NCBI GenBank assembly: GCA_037893225.1
Contig: JAZGUH010000711.1
Location: forward strand, 310,001 to 374,000
Reading direction: 5' to 3'
DNA: 64,000 nt
Source of the DNA: Hippasteria phrygiana
Taxonomy: Eukaryota; Echinodermata; Asteroidea; Valvatida; Goniasteridae
In this document: piece by piece, positions 12,620 to 26,884 of the stretch
Layout: each line of letters begins with the position of its first letter
Numbering within the stretch: the first letter of the stretch is position 1
Notes under the pieces: generated by a model
Seen by the model: only the letters and a program-made list of their open reading frames with translations
What the model was told of the DNA's origin: nothing
Database searches by the model: none
Position numbers and translations under genes: made by a program

Positions 12620-14940
12620 CTAGGACGCCGCCGATAATTGCAACATGTAGCGCCAGATCTAAGCTATACATACATGTCAAAATTACTGCATTTGGTTGAT
12701 ATTTCATGCAATTATGAATGAGTAAAGCAAGTCCATACCCCAGGGAATTTGACATGCATGGAGCAATACATATACAGTAATATGTACACAGATGTTGGCC
12801 GGGGAGAAAATAAACATTGCGAGGTTTGAATTTTCTCCACAGGTGTTAACTCTAAGAAGCCGCCGATAATTGCAACATGTAGCGCCAGATCTAAGCTATC
12901 CATACATGTCAAAATTACTGAATTTGGTTGATATTTCATGCAATTATGAATGAGTAAAGCAAGTCCATACCCCAGGGAATTTGACATGCATGGAGCAATA
13001 AATAGACGGTAACATGTACACAGATGTTGGCCGGGAAGAAAATAAACATTGCGAGGTTTGAATTTTCTCCACAAGTTTGAACTCTAAGAAGCCGTCGATG
13101 ATTGCAACATGTAGCGCCAGATCTAAGCTATACATACATGTCAAAATTACTGCATTTAGTTGATATTTCATGCAATTATGAATGAGTAAAGCAAGTCCAT
13201 ACCCCAGGGAATTTGACATGCATGGAGCAATAAATAGACGGTAATATGTACACAGATGTTGGCCGGAAAGAAAATAAACATTGCGAGGTTTGAATTTTCT
13301 CCACAAGTTTGCTCTCTAAGAAGCCGCCGATGATTGCAACATGTAGCGCCAGATCTAAGCTATCCATACATGTCAAAATTACTGAATTTGGTTGATATTT
13401 CATGCAATTATGAATGAGTAAAGCAGGTCCATACCCCAGGGAATTTGACAGGCATGGAGCAATAAATAAAAGGTAATCTGCACACAGATGGTGGCCGGGA
13501 AGAAAATAAACATTGCGATGTTTGAATTTTCTCCACAAGTGTTAACTCTAAGAAGCCGCCGATAATTGCAACATGTAGCGCCAGATCTAAGCTATCCATA
13601 CTTGTCAAAATTACTGAATTTGGTTGATATTTCATGCAATTATGAATGAGTAAAGCAAGTCCATACCCCAGGGAATTTGACAGGCATGGAGCAATAAATA
13701 GACGGTAATCTGCACACAGATGGTGGCCGGGAAGAAAATAAACATTGCGAGGTTTGAATTTTCTCCACAAGTTTTAACTCTAGGACGCCGCCGATAATTG
13801 CAACATGTAGCGCCAGATCTAAGCTATACATACATGTCAAAATTACTGCATTTGGTTGATATTTCATGCAATTATGAATGAGTAAAGCAAGTCCATACCC
13901 CAGGGAATTTGACATGCATGGAGCAATACATATACAGTAATATGTACACAGATGTTGGCCGGGGAGAAAATAAACATTGCGAGGTTTGAATTTTCTCCAC
14001 AGGTGTTAACTCTAAGAAGCCGCCGATAATTGCAACATGTAGCGCCAGATCTAAGCTATCCATACATGTCAAAATTACTGAATTTGGTTGATATTTCATG
14101 CAATTATGAATGAGTAAAGCAAGTCCATACCCCAGGGAATTTGACATGCATGGAGCAATAAATAGACGGTAACATGTACACAGATGTTGGCCGGGAAGAA
14201 AATAAACATTGCGAGGTTTGAATTTTCTCCACAAGTTTGAACTCTAAGAAGCCGTCGATGATTGCAACATGTAGCGCCAGATCTAAGCTATACATACATG
14301 TCAAAATTACTGCATTTAGTTGATATTTCATGCAATTATGAATGAGTAAAGCAAGTCCATACCCCAGGGAATTTGACATGCATGGAGCAATAAATAGACG
14401 GTAATATGTACACAGATGTTGGCCGGAAAGAAAATAAACATTGCGAGGTTTGAATTTTCTCCACAAGTTTGCTCTCTAAGAAGCCGCCGATGATTGCAAC
14501 ATGTAGCGCCAGATCTAAGCTATCCATACATGTCAAAATTACTGAATTTGGTTGATATTTCATGCAATTATGAATGAGTAAAGCAGGTCCATACCCCAGG
14601 GAATTTGACAGGCATGGAGCAATAAATAAAAGGTAATCTGCACACAGATGGTGGCCGGGAAGAAAATAAACATTGCGATGTTTGAATTTTCTCCACAAGT
14701 GTTAACTCTAAGAAGCCGCCGATAATTGCAACATGTAGCGCCAGATCTAAGCTATCCATACTTGTCAAAATTACTGAATTTGGTTGATATTTCATGCAAT
14801 TATGAATGAGTAAAGCAAGTCCATACCCCAGGGAATTTGACAGGCATGGAGCAATAAATAGACGGTAATCTGCACACAGATGGTGGCCGGGAAGAAAATA
14901 AACATTGCGAGGTTTGAATTTTCTCCACAAGTTTTAACTC
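12620..14940. repeat. 1,160-bp (5-monomer) tandem duplication
   Basis: Approximately 12620-13780 is repeated at 13780-14940 at an offset of 1,160 bp, all of it in 232-bp monomers. Rare shared variants tie the copies together: GTTTGCTCTC (near 13,310 and 14,470), AAGCAGGTCC (near 13,424 and 14,584), GCGATGTTTG (near 13,516 and 14,676) and GGCCGGGGAG (near 12,797 and 13,957). These occur almost nowhere else in the window, so a recent single event is likely. Confidence 0.85.
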
Positions 14941-15848
14941 TAAGAAGCCGCCGATAATTGCAACATGTAGCGCCAGATCTAAGCTATCCATACATGTCAA
15001 AATTACTGAATTTGGTTGATATTTCATGCAATTATGAATGAGTAAAGCAAGTCATACCCTAGGGAATTTGACAGGCATGGAGCAATACATAGAAGGTAAT
15101 ATGCACACAGATGTTGGCCGGAAAGAAAATAAACATTGCGAGGTTTGAATTTTCTCCACAAGTTTGCTCTCTAAGAAGCCGCCGATGATTGCAACATGTA
15201 GCGCCAGATCTAAGCTATCCATACATGTCAAAATTACTGAATTTGGTTGATATTTCATGCAATTATGAATGAGTAAAGCAAGTCCATACCCCAGGGAATT
15301 TGACAGGCATGGAGCAATAAATAAAAGGTAATCTGCACACAGATGGTGGCCGGGAAGAAAATAAACATTGCGAGGTTTGAATTTTCTCCACAAGTGTTAA
15401 CTCTAAGAAGCCGCCGATAATTGCAACATGTAGCGCCAGATCTAAGCTATCCATACTTGTCAAAATTACTGAATTTGGTTGATATTTCATGCAATTATGA
15501 ATGAGTAAAGCAAGTCCATACCCCAGGGAATTTGACAGGCATGGAGCAATAAATAGACGGTAATCTGCACACAGATGGTGGCCGGGAAGAAAATAAACAT
15601 TGCGAGGTTTGAATTTTCTCCACAAGTTTTAACTCTAAGAAGCCGCCGATAATTGCAACATGTAGCGCCAGATCTAAGCTATCCATACATGTCAAAATTA
15701 CTGAATTTGGTTGATATTTCATGCAATTATGAATGAGTAAAGCAAGTCATACCCTAGGGAATTTGACAGGCATGGAGCAATACATAGAAGGTAATATGCA
15801 CACAGATGTTGGCCGGAAAGAAAATAAACATTGCGAGGTTTGAATTTT
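14411..15848. repeat. 695-bp (3-monomer) tandem duplication
   Basis: About 14411-15153 matches 15106-15848 at an offset of 695 bp, the shortest spacing between 231-bp markers in the window (15051 to 15746). The rare GTTTGCTCTC is present in both (near 14,470 and 15,163). The second copy lacks the GCGATG and AAGCAGGTCC variants, so it was either copied from a relative or corrected since. The monomer around 15,100-15,165 joins a 231-type left part to this different right part. Confidence 0.65.
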
Positions 15849-17652
15849 CTACACAAGTTTTAACTCTAAGAAGCCGCCGATAATTGCAACATGTAGCGCC
15901 AGATCTAAGCTATCCATACATGTCAAAATTACTGAATTTGGTTGATATTTCATGCAATTATGAATGAGTAAAGCAAGTCCATACCCCAGGGAATTTGACA
16001 GGCATGGAGCAATAAATAGACGGTAATATGTACACAGATGTTGGTCGGAAAGAAAATAAACATTGCGAGGTTTGAATTTTCTCCACAAGTTTTAACTCTA
16101 GGACGCCGCCGATAATTGCAACATGTAGCGCCAGATCTAAGCTATACATACATGTCAAAATTACTGCATTTGGTTGATATTTCATGCAATTATGAATGAG
16201 TAAAGCAAGTCCATACCCCAGGGAATTTGACATGCATGGAGCAATACATATACAGTAATATGTACACAGATGTTGGCCGGGAAGAAAATAAACATTGCGT
16301 GGTTTGAATTTTCTCCACAGGTGTTAACTCTAAGAAGCCGCCGATAATTGCAACATGTAGCGCCAGATCTAAGCTATCCATACATGTCAAAATTACTGAA
16401 TTTGGTTGATATTTCATGCAATTATGAATGAGTAAAGCAAGTCCATACCCCAGGGAATTTGACAGGCATGGAGCAATAAATAAAAGGTAATCTGCACACA
16501 GATGGTGGCCGGGAAGAAAATAAACATTGCGAGGTTTGAATTTTCTCCACAGGTGTTAACTCTAAGAAGCCGCCGATAATTGCAACATGTAGCGCCAGAT
16601 CTAAGCTATCCATACATGTCAAAATTACTGAATTTGGTTGATATTTCATGCAATTATGAATGAGTAAAGCAAGTCATACCCTAGGGAATTTGACAGGCAT
16701 GGAGCAATACATAGAAGGTAATATGCACACAGATGTTGGCCGGAAAGAAAATAAACATTGCGAGGTTTGAATTTTCTACACAAGTTTTAACTCTAAGAAG
16801 CCGCCGATAATTGCAACATGTAGCGCCAGATCTAAGCTATCCATACATGTCAAAATTACTGAATTTGGTTGATATTTCATGCAATTATGAATGAGTAAAG
16901 CAAGTCCATACCCCAGGGAATTTGACAGGCATGGAGCAATAAATAGACGGTAATATGTACACAGATGTTGGTCGGAAAGAAAATAAACATTGCGAGGTTT
17001 GAATTTTCTCCACAAGTTTTAACTCTAGGACGCCGCCGATAATTGCAACATGTAGCGCCAGATCTAAGCTATACATACATGTCAAAATTACTGCATTTGG
17101 TTGATATTTCATGCAATTATGAATGAGTAAAGCAAGTCTATACCCCAGGGAATTTGACATGCATGGAGCAATACATATACAGTAATATGTACACAGATGT
17201 TGGCCGGGAAGAAAATAAACATTGCGAGGTTTGAATTTTCTCCACAGGTGTTAACTCTAAGAAGCCGCCGATAATTGCAACATGTAGCGCCAGATCTAAG
17301 CTATCCATACATGTCAAAATTACTGAATTTGGTTGATATTTCATGCAATTATGAATGAGTAAAGCAAGTCCATACCCCAGGGAATTTGACATGCATGGAG
17401 CAATAAATAGACGGTAACATGTACACAGATGTTGGCCGGAAAGAAAATAAACATTGCGAGGTTTGAATTTTCTCCACAAGTTTTAACTCTAAGAAGCCGC
17501 CGATAATTGCAACATGTAGCGCCAGATCTAAGCTATACATACATGTCAAAATTACTGAATTTGGTTGATATTTCATGCAATTATGAATGAGTAAAGCAAG
17601 TCATACCCTAGGGAATTTGACAGGCATGGAGCAATACATAGAAGGTAATATG

Positions 17653-18594
17653 CACACAGATGTTGGCCGGAAAGAAAATAAACATTGCGAGGTTTGAATT
17701 TTCTACACAAGTTTTAACTCTAAGAAGCCGCCGATAATTGCAACATGTAGCGCCAGATCTAAGCTATCCATACATGTCAAAATTACTGAATTTGGTTGAT
17801 ATTTCATGCAATTATGAATGAGTAAAGCAAGTCCATACCCCAGGGAATTTGACAGGCATGGAGCAATAAATAGACGGTAATATGTACACAGATGTTGGCC
17901 GGAAAGAAAATAAACATTGCGAGGTTTGAATTTTCTCCACAAGTTTTAACTCTAGGAAGCCGCCGATAATTGCAACATGTAGCGCCAGATCTAAGCTATA
18001 CATACATGTCAAAATTACTGCATTTGGTTGATATTTCATGCAATTATGAATGAGTAAAGCAAGTCCATACCCCAGGGAATTTGACATGCATGGAGCAATA
18101 CATATACAGTAATATGTACACAGATGTTGGCCGGGAAGAAAATAAACATTGCGAGGTTTGAATTTTCTCCACAGGTGTTAACTCTAAGAAGCCGCCGATA
18201 ATTGCAACATGTAGCGCCAGATCTAAGCTATCCATACATGTCAAAATTACTGAATTTGGTTGATATTTCATGCAATTATGAATGAGTAAAGCAAGTCCAT
18301 ACCCCAGGGAATTTGACAGGCATGGAGCAATAAATAGACGGTAATATGTACACAGATGTTGGTCGGAAAGAAAATAAACATTGCGAGGTTTGAATTTTCT
18401 CCACAAGTTTTAACTCTAGGACGCCGCCGATAATTGCAACATGTAGCGCCAGATCTAAGCTATACATACATGTCAAAATTACTGCATTTGGTTGATATTT
18501 CATGCAATTATGAATGAGTAAAGCAAGTCCATACCCCAGGGAATTTGACATGCATGGAGCAATACATATACAGTAATATGTACACAGATGTTGG
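17653..18594. repeat. 942-bp block, copied at 19,972-20,913
   Basis: This block matches 19972-20913 at an offset of 2,319 bp (10 monomers less one base). The left edge is an ATGCACAC/ATGTACAC difference just upstream. The right edge is GGTCGG at 18,595 versus GGCCGG at 20,914. The copies carry the TTCTACACAAG and TAGGAAGCC variants in the same order. Confidence 0.7.
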
Positions 18595-18826
18595 TCGGAA
18601 AGAAAATAAACATTGCGAGGTTTGAATTTTCTCCACAAGTTTTAACTCTAGGACGCCGCCGATAATTGCAACATGTAGCGCCAGATCTAAGCTATACATA
18701 CATGTCAAAATTACTGCATTTGGTTGATATTTCATGCAATTATGAATGAGTAAAGCAAGTCCATACCCCAGGGAATTTGACATGCATGGAGCAATACATA
18801 TACAGTAATATGTACACAGATGGTGG
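18363..18826. repeat. Single-monomer (232-bp) tandem duplication
   Basis: 18363-18594 and 18595-18826 carry the same full haplotype. Each has GGTCGGAAAG, TAGGACGCC, TATACATAC, CTGCATTTGG, GACATGCATGG and AATACATATACAG in order. Elsewhere this combination of monomer halves is followed by a different class. The two copies are therefore best read as a one-monomer duplication joined at the GGTCGG/GGCCGG polymorphism. Confidence 0.65.
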
Positions 18827-19460
18827 CCGGGAAGAAAATAAACATTGCGAGGTTTGAATTTTCTCCACAGGTGTTAACTCTAAGAAGCCGCCGATAATTG
18901 CAACATGTAGCGCCAGATCTAAGCTATCCATACTTGTCAAAATTACTGAATTTGGTTGATATTTCATGCAATTATGAATGAGTAAAGCAAGTCCATACCC
19001 CAGGGAATTTGACAGGCATGGAGCAATAAATAGACGGTAATCTGCACACAGATGGTGGCCGGGAAGAAAATAAACATTGCGAGGTTTGAATTTTCTCCAC
19101 AAGTTTTAACTCTAAGAAGCCGCCGATAATTGCAACATGTAGCGCCAGATCTAAGCTATCCATACATGTCAAAATTACTGAATTTGGTTGATATTTCATG
19201 CAATTATGAATGAGTAAAGCAAGTCATACCCTAGGGAATTTGACAGGCATGGAGCAATACATAGAAGGTAATATGCACACAGATGTTGGCCGGAAAGAAA
19301 ATAAACATTGCGAGGTTTGAATTTTCTACACAAGTTTTAACTCTAAGAAGCCGCCGATAATTGCAACATGTAGCGCCAGATCTAAGCTATCCATACATGT
19401 CAAAATTACTGAATTTGGTTGATATTTCATGCAATTATGAATGAGTAAAGCAAGTCCATA

Positions 19461-19468
19461 CCCTAGGG
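19461..19468. other. CCCTAGGG without the linked deletion
   Basis: Here the monomer reads GTCCATACCCTAGGG, so it keeps full 232-bp length but has the T that otherwise accompanies the 1-bp deletion. It is the only such copy seen. It lies one monomer (232 bp) downstream of the marker at 19223. It may be a conversion product or an independent mutation. Confidence 0.75.
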
Positions 19469-21552
19469 AATTTGACAGGCATGGAGCAATAAATAGACGG
19501 TAATATGTACACAGATGTTGGTCGGAAAGAAAATAAACATTGCGAGGTTTGAATTTTCTCCACAAGTTTTAACTCTAGGACGCCGCCGATAATTGCAACA
19601 TGTAGCGCCAGATCTAAGCTATACATACATGTCAAAATTACTGCATTTGGTTGATATTTCATGCAATTATGAATGAGTAAAGCAAGTCCATACCCCAGGG
19701 AATTTGACATGCATGGAGCAATACATATACAGTAATATGTACACAGATGTTGGCCGGGAAGAAAATAAACATTGCGTGGTTTGAATTTTCTCCACAGGTG
19801 TTAACTCTAAGAAGCCGCCGATAATTGCAACATGTAGCGCCAGATCTAAGCTATCCATACATGTCAAAATTACTGAATTTGGTTGATATTTCATGCAATT
19901 ATGAATGAGTAAAGCAAGTCCATACCCCAGGGAATTTGACAGGCATGGAGCAATAAATAGACGGTAATATGTACACAGATGTTGGCCGGAAAGAAAATAA
20001 ACATTGCGAGGTTTGAATTTTCTACACAAGTTTTAACTCTAAGAAGCCGCCGATAATTGCAACATGTAGCGCCAGATCTAAGCTATCCATACATGTCAAA
20101 ATTACTGAATTTGGTTGATATTTCATGCAATTATGAATGAGTAAAGCAAGTCCATACCCCAGGGAATTTGACAGGCATGGAGCAATAAATAGACGGTAAT
20201 ATGTACACAGATGTTGGCCGGAAAGAAAATAAACATTGCGAGGTTTGAATTTTCTCCACAAGTTTTAACTCTAGGAAGCCGCCGATAATTGCAACATGTA
20301 GCGCCAGATCTAAGCTATACATACATGTCAAAATTACTGCATTTGGTTGATATTTCATGCAATTATGAATGAGTAAAGCAAGTCCATACCCCAGGGAATT
20401 TGACATGCATGGAGCAATACATATACAGTAATATGTACACAGATGTTGGCCGGGAAGAAAATAAACATTGCGAGGTTTGAATTTTCTCCACAGGTGTTAA
20501 CTCTAAGAAGCCGCCGATAATTGCAACATGTAGCGCCAGATCTAAGCTATCCATACATGTCAAAATTACTGAATTTGGTTGATATTTCATGCAATTATGA
20601 ATGAGTAAAGCAAGTCCATACCCCAGGGAATTTGACAGGCATGGAGCAATAAATAGACGGTAATATGTACACAGATGTTGGTCGGAAAGAAAATAAACAT
20701 TGCGAGGTTTGAATTTTCTCCACAAGTTTTAACTCTAGGACGCCGCCGATAATTGCAACATGTAGCGCCAGATCTAAGCTATACATACATGTCAAAATTA
20801 CTGCATTTGGTTGATATTTCATGCAATTATGAATGAGTAAAGCAAGTCCATACCCCAGGGAATTTGACATGCATGGAGCAATACATATACAGTAATATGT
20901 ACACAGATGTTGGCCGGGAAGAAAATAAACATTGCGTGGTTTGAATTTTCTCCACAGGTGTTAACTCTAAGAAGCCGCCGATAATTGCAACATGTAGCGC
21001 CAGATCTAAGCTATCCATACATGTCAAAATTACTGAATTTGGTTGATATTTCATGCAATTATGAATGAGTAAAGCAAGTCCATACCCCAGGGAATTTGAC
21101 AGGCATGGAGCAATAAATAAAAGGTAATCTGCACACAGATGGTGGCCGGGAAGAAAATAAACATTGCGAGGTTTGAATTTTCTCCACAGGTGTTAACTCT
21201 AAGAAGCCGCCGATAATTGCAACATGTAGCGCCAGATCTAAGCTATCCATACTTGTCAAAATTACTGAATTTGGTTGATATTTCATGCAATTATGAATGA
21301 GTAAAGCAAGTCCATACCCCAGGGAATTTGACAGGCATGGAGCAATAAATAGACGGTAATCTGCACACAGATGGTGGCCGGGAAGAAAATAAACATTGCG
21401 AGGTTTGAATTTTCTCCACAAGTTTTAACTCTAAGAAGCCGCCGATAATTGCAACATGTAGCGCCAGATCTAAGCTATCCATACATGTCAAAATTACTGA
21501 ATTTGGTTGATATTTCATGCAATTATGAATGAGTAAAGCAAGTCATACCCTA

Positions 21553-24500
21553 GGGAATTTGACAGGCATGGAGCAATACATAGAAGGTAATATGCACACA
21601 GATGTTGGCCGGAAAGAAAATAAACATTGCGAGGTTTGAATTTTCTACACAAGTTTTAACTCTAAGAAGCCGCCGATAATTGCAACATGTAGCGCCAGAT
21701 CTAAGCTATCCATACATGTCAAAATTACTGAATTTGGTTGATATTTCATGCAATTATGAATGAGTAAAGCAAGTCCATACCCCAGGGAATTTGACAGGCA
21801 TGGAGCAATAAATAGACGGTAATATGTACACAGATGTTGGTCGGAAAGAAAATAAACATTGCGAGGTTTGAATTTTCTCCACAAGTTTTAACTCTAGGAC
21901 GCCGCCGATAATTGCAACATGTAGCGCCAGATCTAAGCTATACATACATGTCAAAATTACTGCATTTGGTTGATATTTCATGCAATTATGAATGAGTAAA
22001 GCAAGTCCATACCCCAGGGAATTTGACATGCATGGAGCAATACATATACAGTAATATGTACACAGATGTTGGCCGGGAAGAAAATAAACATTGCGTGGTT
22101 TGAATTTTCTCCACAGGTGTTAACTCTAAGAAGCCGCCGATAATTGCAACATGTAGCGCCAGATCTAAGCTATCCATACATGTCAAAATTACTGAATTTG
22201 GTTGATATTTCATGCAATTATGAATGAGTAAAGCAAGTCCATACCCCAGGGAATTTGACATGCATGGAGCAATAAATAGACGGTAACATGTACACAGATG
22301 TTGGCCGGAAAGAAAATAAACATTGCGAGGTTTGAATTTTCTCCACAAGTTTTAACTCTAAGAAGCCGCCGATAATTGCAACATGTAGCGCCAGATCTAA
22401 GCTATCCATACATGTCAAAATTACTGAATTTGGTTGATATTTCATGCAATTATGAATGAGTAAAGCAAGTCATACCCTAGGGAATTTGACAGGCATGGAG
22501 CAATACATAGAAAGTAATATGCACACAGATGTTGGCCGGAAAGAAAATAAACATTGCGAGGTTTGAATTTTCTACACAAGTTTTAACTCTAAGAAGCCGC
22601 CGATAATTGCAACATGTAGCGCCAGATCTAAGCTATCCATACATGTCAAAATTACTGAATTTGGTTGATATTTCATGCAATTATGAATGAGTAAAGCAAG
22701 TCCATACCCCAGGGAATTTGACAGGCATGGAGCAATAAATAGACGGTAATATGTACACAGATGTTGGCCGGAAAGAAAATAAACATTGCGAGGTTTGAAT
22801 TTTCTCCACAAGTTTTAACTCTAAGAAGCCGCCGATAATTGCAACATGTAGCGCCAGATCTAAGCTATCCATACATGTCAAAATTACTGAATTTGGTTGA
22901 TATTTCATGCAATTATGAATGAGTAAAGCAAGTCCATACCCCAGGGAATTTGACAGGCATGGAGCAATAAATAGACGGTAATATGTACACAGATGTTGGT
23001 CGGAAAGAAAATAAACATTGCGAGGTTTGAATTTTCTCCACAAGTTTTAACTCTAGGACGCCGCCGATAATTGCAACATGTAGCGCCAGATCTAAGCTAT
23101 ACATACATGTCAAAATTACTGCATTTGGTTGATATTTCATGCAATTATGAATGAGTAAAGCAAGTCCATACCCCAGGGAATTTGACATGCATGGAGCAAT
23201 ACATATACAGTAATATGTACACAGATGTTGGCCGGGAAGAAAATAAACATTGCGTGGTTTGAATTTTCTCCACAGGTGTTAACTCTAAGAAGCCGCCGAT
23301 AATTGCAACATGTAGCGCCAGATCTAAGCTATCCATACATGTCAAAATTACTGAATTTGGTTGATATTTCATGCAATTATGAATGAGTAAAGCAAGTCCA
23401 TACCCCAGGGAATTTGACATGCATGGAGCAATAAATAGACGGTAACATGTACACAGATGTTGGCCGGAAAGAAAATAAACATTGCGAGGTTTGAATTTTC
23501 TCCACAAGTTTTAACTCTAAGAAGCCGCCGATAATTGCAACATGTAGCGCCAGATCTAAGCTATCCATACATGTCAAAATTACTGAATTTGGTTGATATT
23601 TCATGCAATTATGAATGAGTAAAGCAAGTCATACCCTAGGGAATTTGACAGGCATGGAGCAATACATAGAAAGTAATATGCACACAGATGTTGGCCGGAA
23701 AGAAAATAAACATTGCGAGGTTTGAATTTTCTACACAAGTTTTAACTCTAAGAAGCCGCCGATAATTGCAACATGTAGCGCCAGATCTAAGCTATCCATA
23801 CATGTCAAAATTACTGAATTTGGTTGATATTTCATGCAATTATGAATGAGTAAAGCAAGTCCATACCCCAGGGAATTTGACAGGCATGGAGCAATAAATA
23901 GACGGTAATATGTACACAGATGTTGGCCGGAAAGAAAATAAACATTGCGAGGTTTGAATTTTCTCCACAAGTTTTAACTCTAGGAAGCCGCCGATAATTG
24001 CAACATGTAGCGCCAGATCTAAGCTATACATACATGTCAAAATTACTGCATTTGGTTGATATTTCATGCAATTATGAATGAGTAAAGCAAGTCCATACCC
24101 CAGGGAATTTGACATGCATGGAGCAATACATATACAGTAATATGTACACAGATGTTGGCCGGGAAGAAAATAAACATTGCGAGGTTTGAATTTTCTCCAC
24201 AGGTGTTAACTCTAAGAAGCCGCCGATAATTGCAACATGTAGCGCCAGATCTAAGCTATCCATACATGTCAAAATTACTGAATTTGGTTGATATTTCATG
24301 CAATTATGAATGAGTAAAGCAAGTCCATACCCCAGGGAATTTGACATGCATGGAGCAATAAATAGACGGTAACATGTACACAGATGTTGGCCGGGAAGAA
24401 AATAAACATTGCGAGGTTTGAATTTTCTCCACAAGTTTGAACTCTAAGAAGCCGTCGATGATTGCAACATGTAGCGCCAGATCTAAGCTATACATACATG

Positions 24501-26884
24501 TCAAAATTACTGCATTTAGTTGATATTTCATGCAATTATGAATGAGTAAAGCAAGTCCATACCCCAGGGAATTTGACATGCATGGAGCAATAAATAGACG
24601 GTAATATGTACACAGATGTTGGCCGGAAAGAAAATAAACATTGCGAGGTTTGAATTTTCTCCACAAGTTTTAACTCTAAGAAGCCGCCGATGATTGCAAC
24701 ATGTAGCGCCAGATCTAAGCTATCCATACATGTCAAAATTACTGAATTTGGTTGATATTTCATGCAATTATGAATGAGTAAAGCAAGTCCATACCCCAGG
24801 GAATTTGACAGGCATGGAGCAATAAATAAAAGGTAATCTGCACACAGATGGTGGCCGGGAAGAAAATAAACATTGCGAGGTTTGAATTTTCTCCACAAGT
24901 GTTAACTCTAAGAAGCCGCCGATAATTGCAACATGTAGCGCCAGATCTAAGCTATCCATACTTGTCAAAATTACTGAATTTGGTTGATATTTCATGCAAT
25001 TATGAATGAGTAAAGCAAGTCCATACCCCAGGGAATTTGACAGGCATGGAGCAATAAATAGACGGTAATCTGCACACAGATGGTGGCCGGGAAGAAAATA
25101 AACATTGCGAGGTTTGAATTTTCTCCACAAGTGTTAACTCTAAGAAGCCGCCGATAATTGCAACATGTAGCGCCAGATCTAAGCTATCCATACATGTCAA
25201 AATTACTGAATTTGGTTGATATTTCATGCAATTATGAATGAGTAAAGCAAGTCATACCCTAGGGAATTTGACAGGCATGGAGCAATAAATAGAAGGTAAT
25301 ATGCACACAGATGTTGGCCGGAAAGAAAATAAACATTGCGAGGTTTGAATTTTCTCCACAAGTTTTAACTCTAAGAAGCCGCCGATAATTGCAACATGTA
25401 GCGCCAGATCTAAGCTATACATACATGTCAAAATTACTGCATTTGGTTGATATTTCATGCAATTATGAATGAGTAAAGCAAGTCCATACCCCAGGGAATT
25501 TGACATGCATGGAGCAATAAATAGACGGTAATATGTACACAGATGTTGGCCGGAAAGAAAATAAACATTGCGAGGTTTGAATTTTCTCCACAAGTTTGAA
25601 CTCTAAGAAGCCGCCGATGATTGCAACATGTAGCGCCAGATCTAAGCTATCCATACATGTCAAAATTACTGAATTTGGTTGATATTTCATGCAATTATGA
25701 ATGAGTAAAGCAAGTCCATACCCCAGGGAATTTGACAGGCATGGAGCAATAAATAAAAGGTAATCTGCACACAGATGGTGGCCGGGAAGAAAATAAACAT
25801 TGCGAGGTTTGAATTTTCTCCACAAGTTTTAACTCTAAGAAGCCGCCGATAATTGCAACATGTAGCGCCAGATCTAAGCTATCCATACATGTCAAAATTA
25901 CTGAATTTGGTTGATATTTCATGCAATTATGAATGAGTAAAGCAACTCCATACCCCAGGGAATTTGACATGCATGGAGCAATAAATAGACGGTAACATGT
26001 ACACAGATGTTGGCCGGAAAGAAAATAAACATTGCGAGGTTTGAATTTTCTCCACAAGTTTTAACTCTAAGAAGCCGCCGATAATTGCAACATGTAGCGC
26101 CAGATCTAAGCTATCCATACATGTCAAAATTACTGAATTTGGTTGATATTTCATGCAATTATGAATGAGTAAAGCAAGTCATACCCTAGGGAATTTGACA
26201 GGCATGGAGCAATACATAGAAGGTAATATGCACACAGATGTTGGCCGCAAAGAAAATAAACATTGCGAGGTTTGAATTTTCTACACAAGTTTTAACTCTA
26301 AAAAGCCGCCGATAATTGCAACATGTAGCGCCAGATCTAAGCTATACATACATGTCAAAATTACTGCATTTGGTTGATATTTCATGCAATTATGAATGAG
26401 TAAAGCAAGTCCATACCCCAGGGAATTTGACATGCATGGAGCAATACATATACAGTAATATGTACACAGATGTTGGCCGGGAAGAAAATAAACATTGCGA
26501 GGTTTGAATTTTCTCCACAGGTGTTAACTCTAAGAAGCCGCCGATAATTGCAACATGTAGCGCCAGATCTAAGCTATCCATACATGTCAAAATTACTGAA
26601 TTTGGTTGATATTTCATGCAATTATGAATGAGTAAAGCAAGTCCATACCCCAGGGAATTTGACAGGCATGGAGCAATAAATAGACGGTAATATGTACACA
26701 GATGTTGGTCGGAAAGAAAATAAACATTGCGAGGTTTGAATTTTCTCCACAAGTTTTAACTCTAGGACGCCGCCGATAATTGCAACATGTAGCGCCAGAT
26801 CTAAGCTATACATACATGTCAAAATTACTGCATTTGGTTGATATTTCATGCAATTATGAATGAGTAAAGCAAGTCCATACCCCA
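21553..26884. repeat. 5,332-bp (23-monomer) higher-order unit, copy 1
   Basis: This unit is 23 monomers, four of them 231 bp (22469, 23628, 25251, 26178). It is followed immediately by copy 2 at 26885. Every corresponding pair of translated monomer frames I compared across the unit is the same. Rare variants are shared too: ATAGAAAGTAAT (near 22,506/27,838 and 23,665/28,997), GGCCGCAAAG with CTAAAAAGCC (near 26,245/31,577) and AAGCAACTCC (near 25,946/31,278). At the left edge copy 1 starts just after a 231-type CCCTAGGG, whereas copy 2 starts after CCCCAGGG. Confidence 0.85.

Larger units (their letters stand above)
15849..21552. repeat. Mosaic section of the array with short, irregular higher-order spacings
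   Basis: The section is wholly satellite. Distances between 231-bp monomers here are 927, 927, 1,623 and 2,319 bp (4, 4, 7 and 10 monomers), without one clear repeating higher-order unit. Haplotypes of the AATACATATACAG, GGTCGGAAAG plus TAGGACGCC, and AATAAATAAAAGG classes are shuffled in different orders. Features of note are a block copied at 2,319 bp, a single-monomer duplication, chimeric monomers and a private C-to-T at 17,139. Confidence 0.8.
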
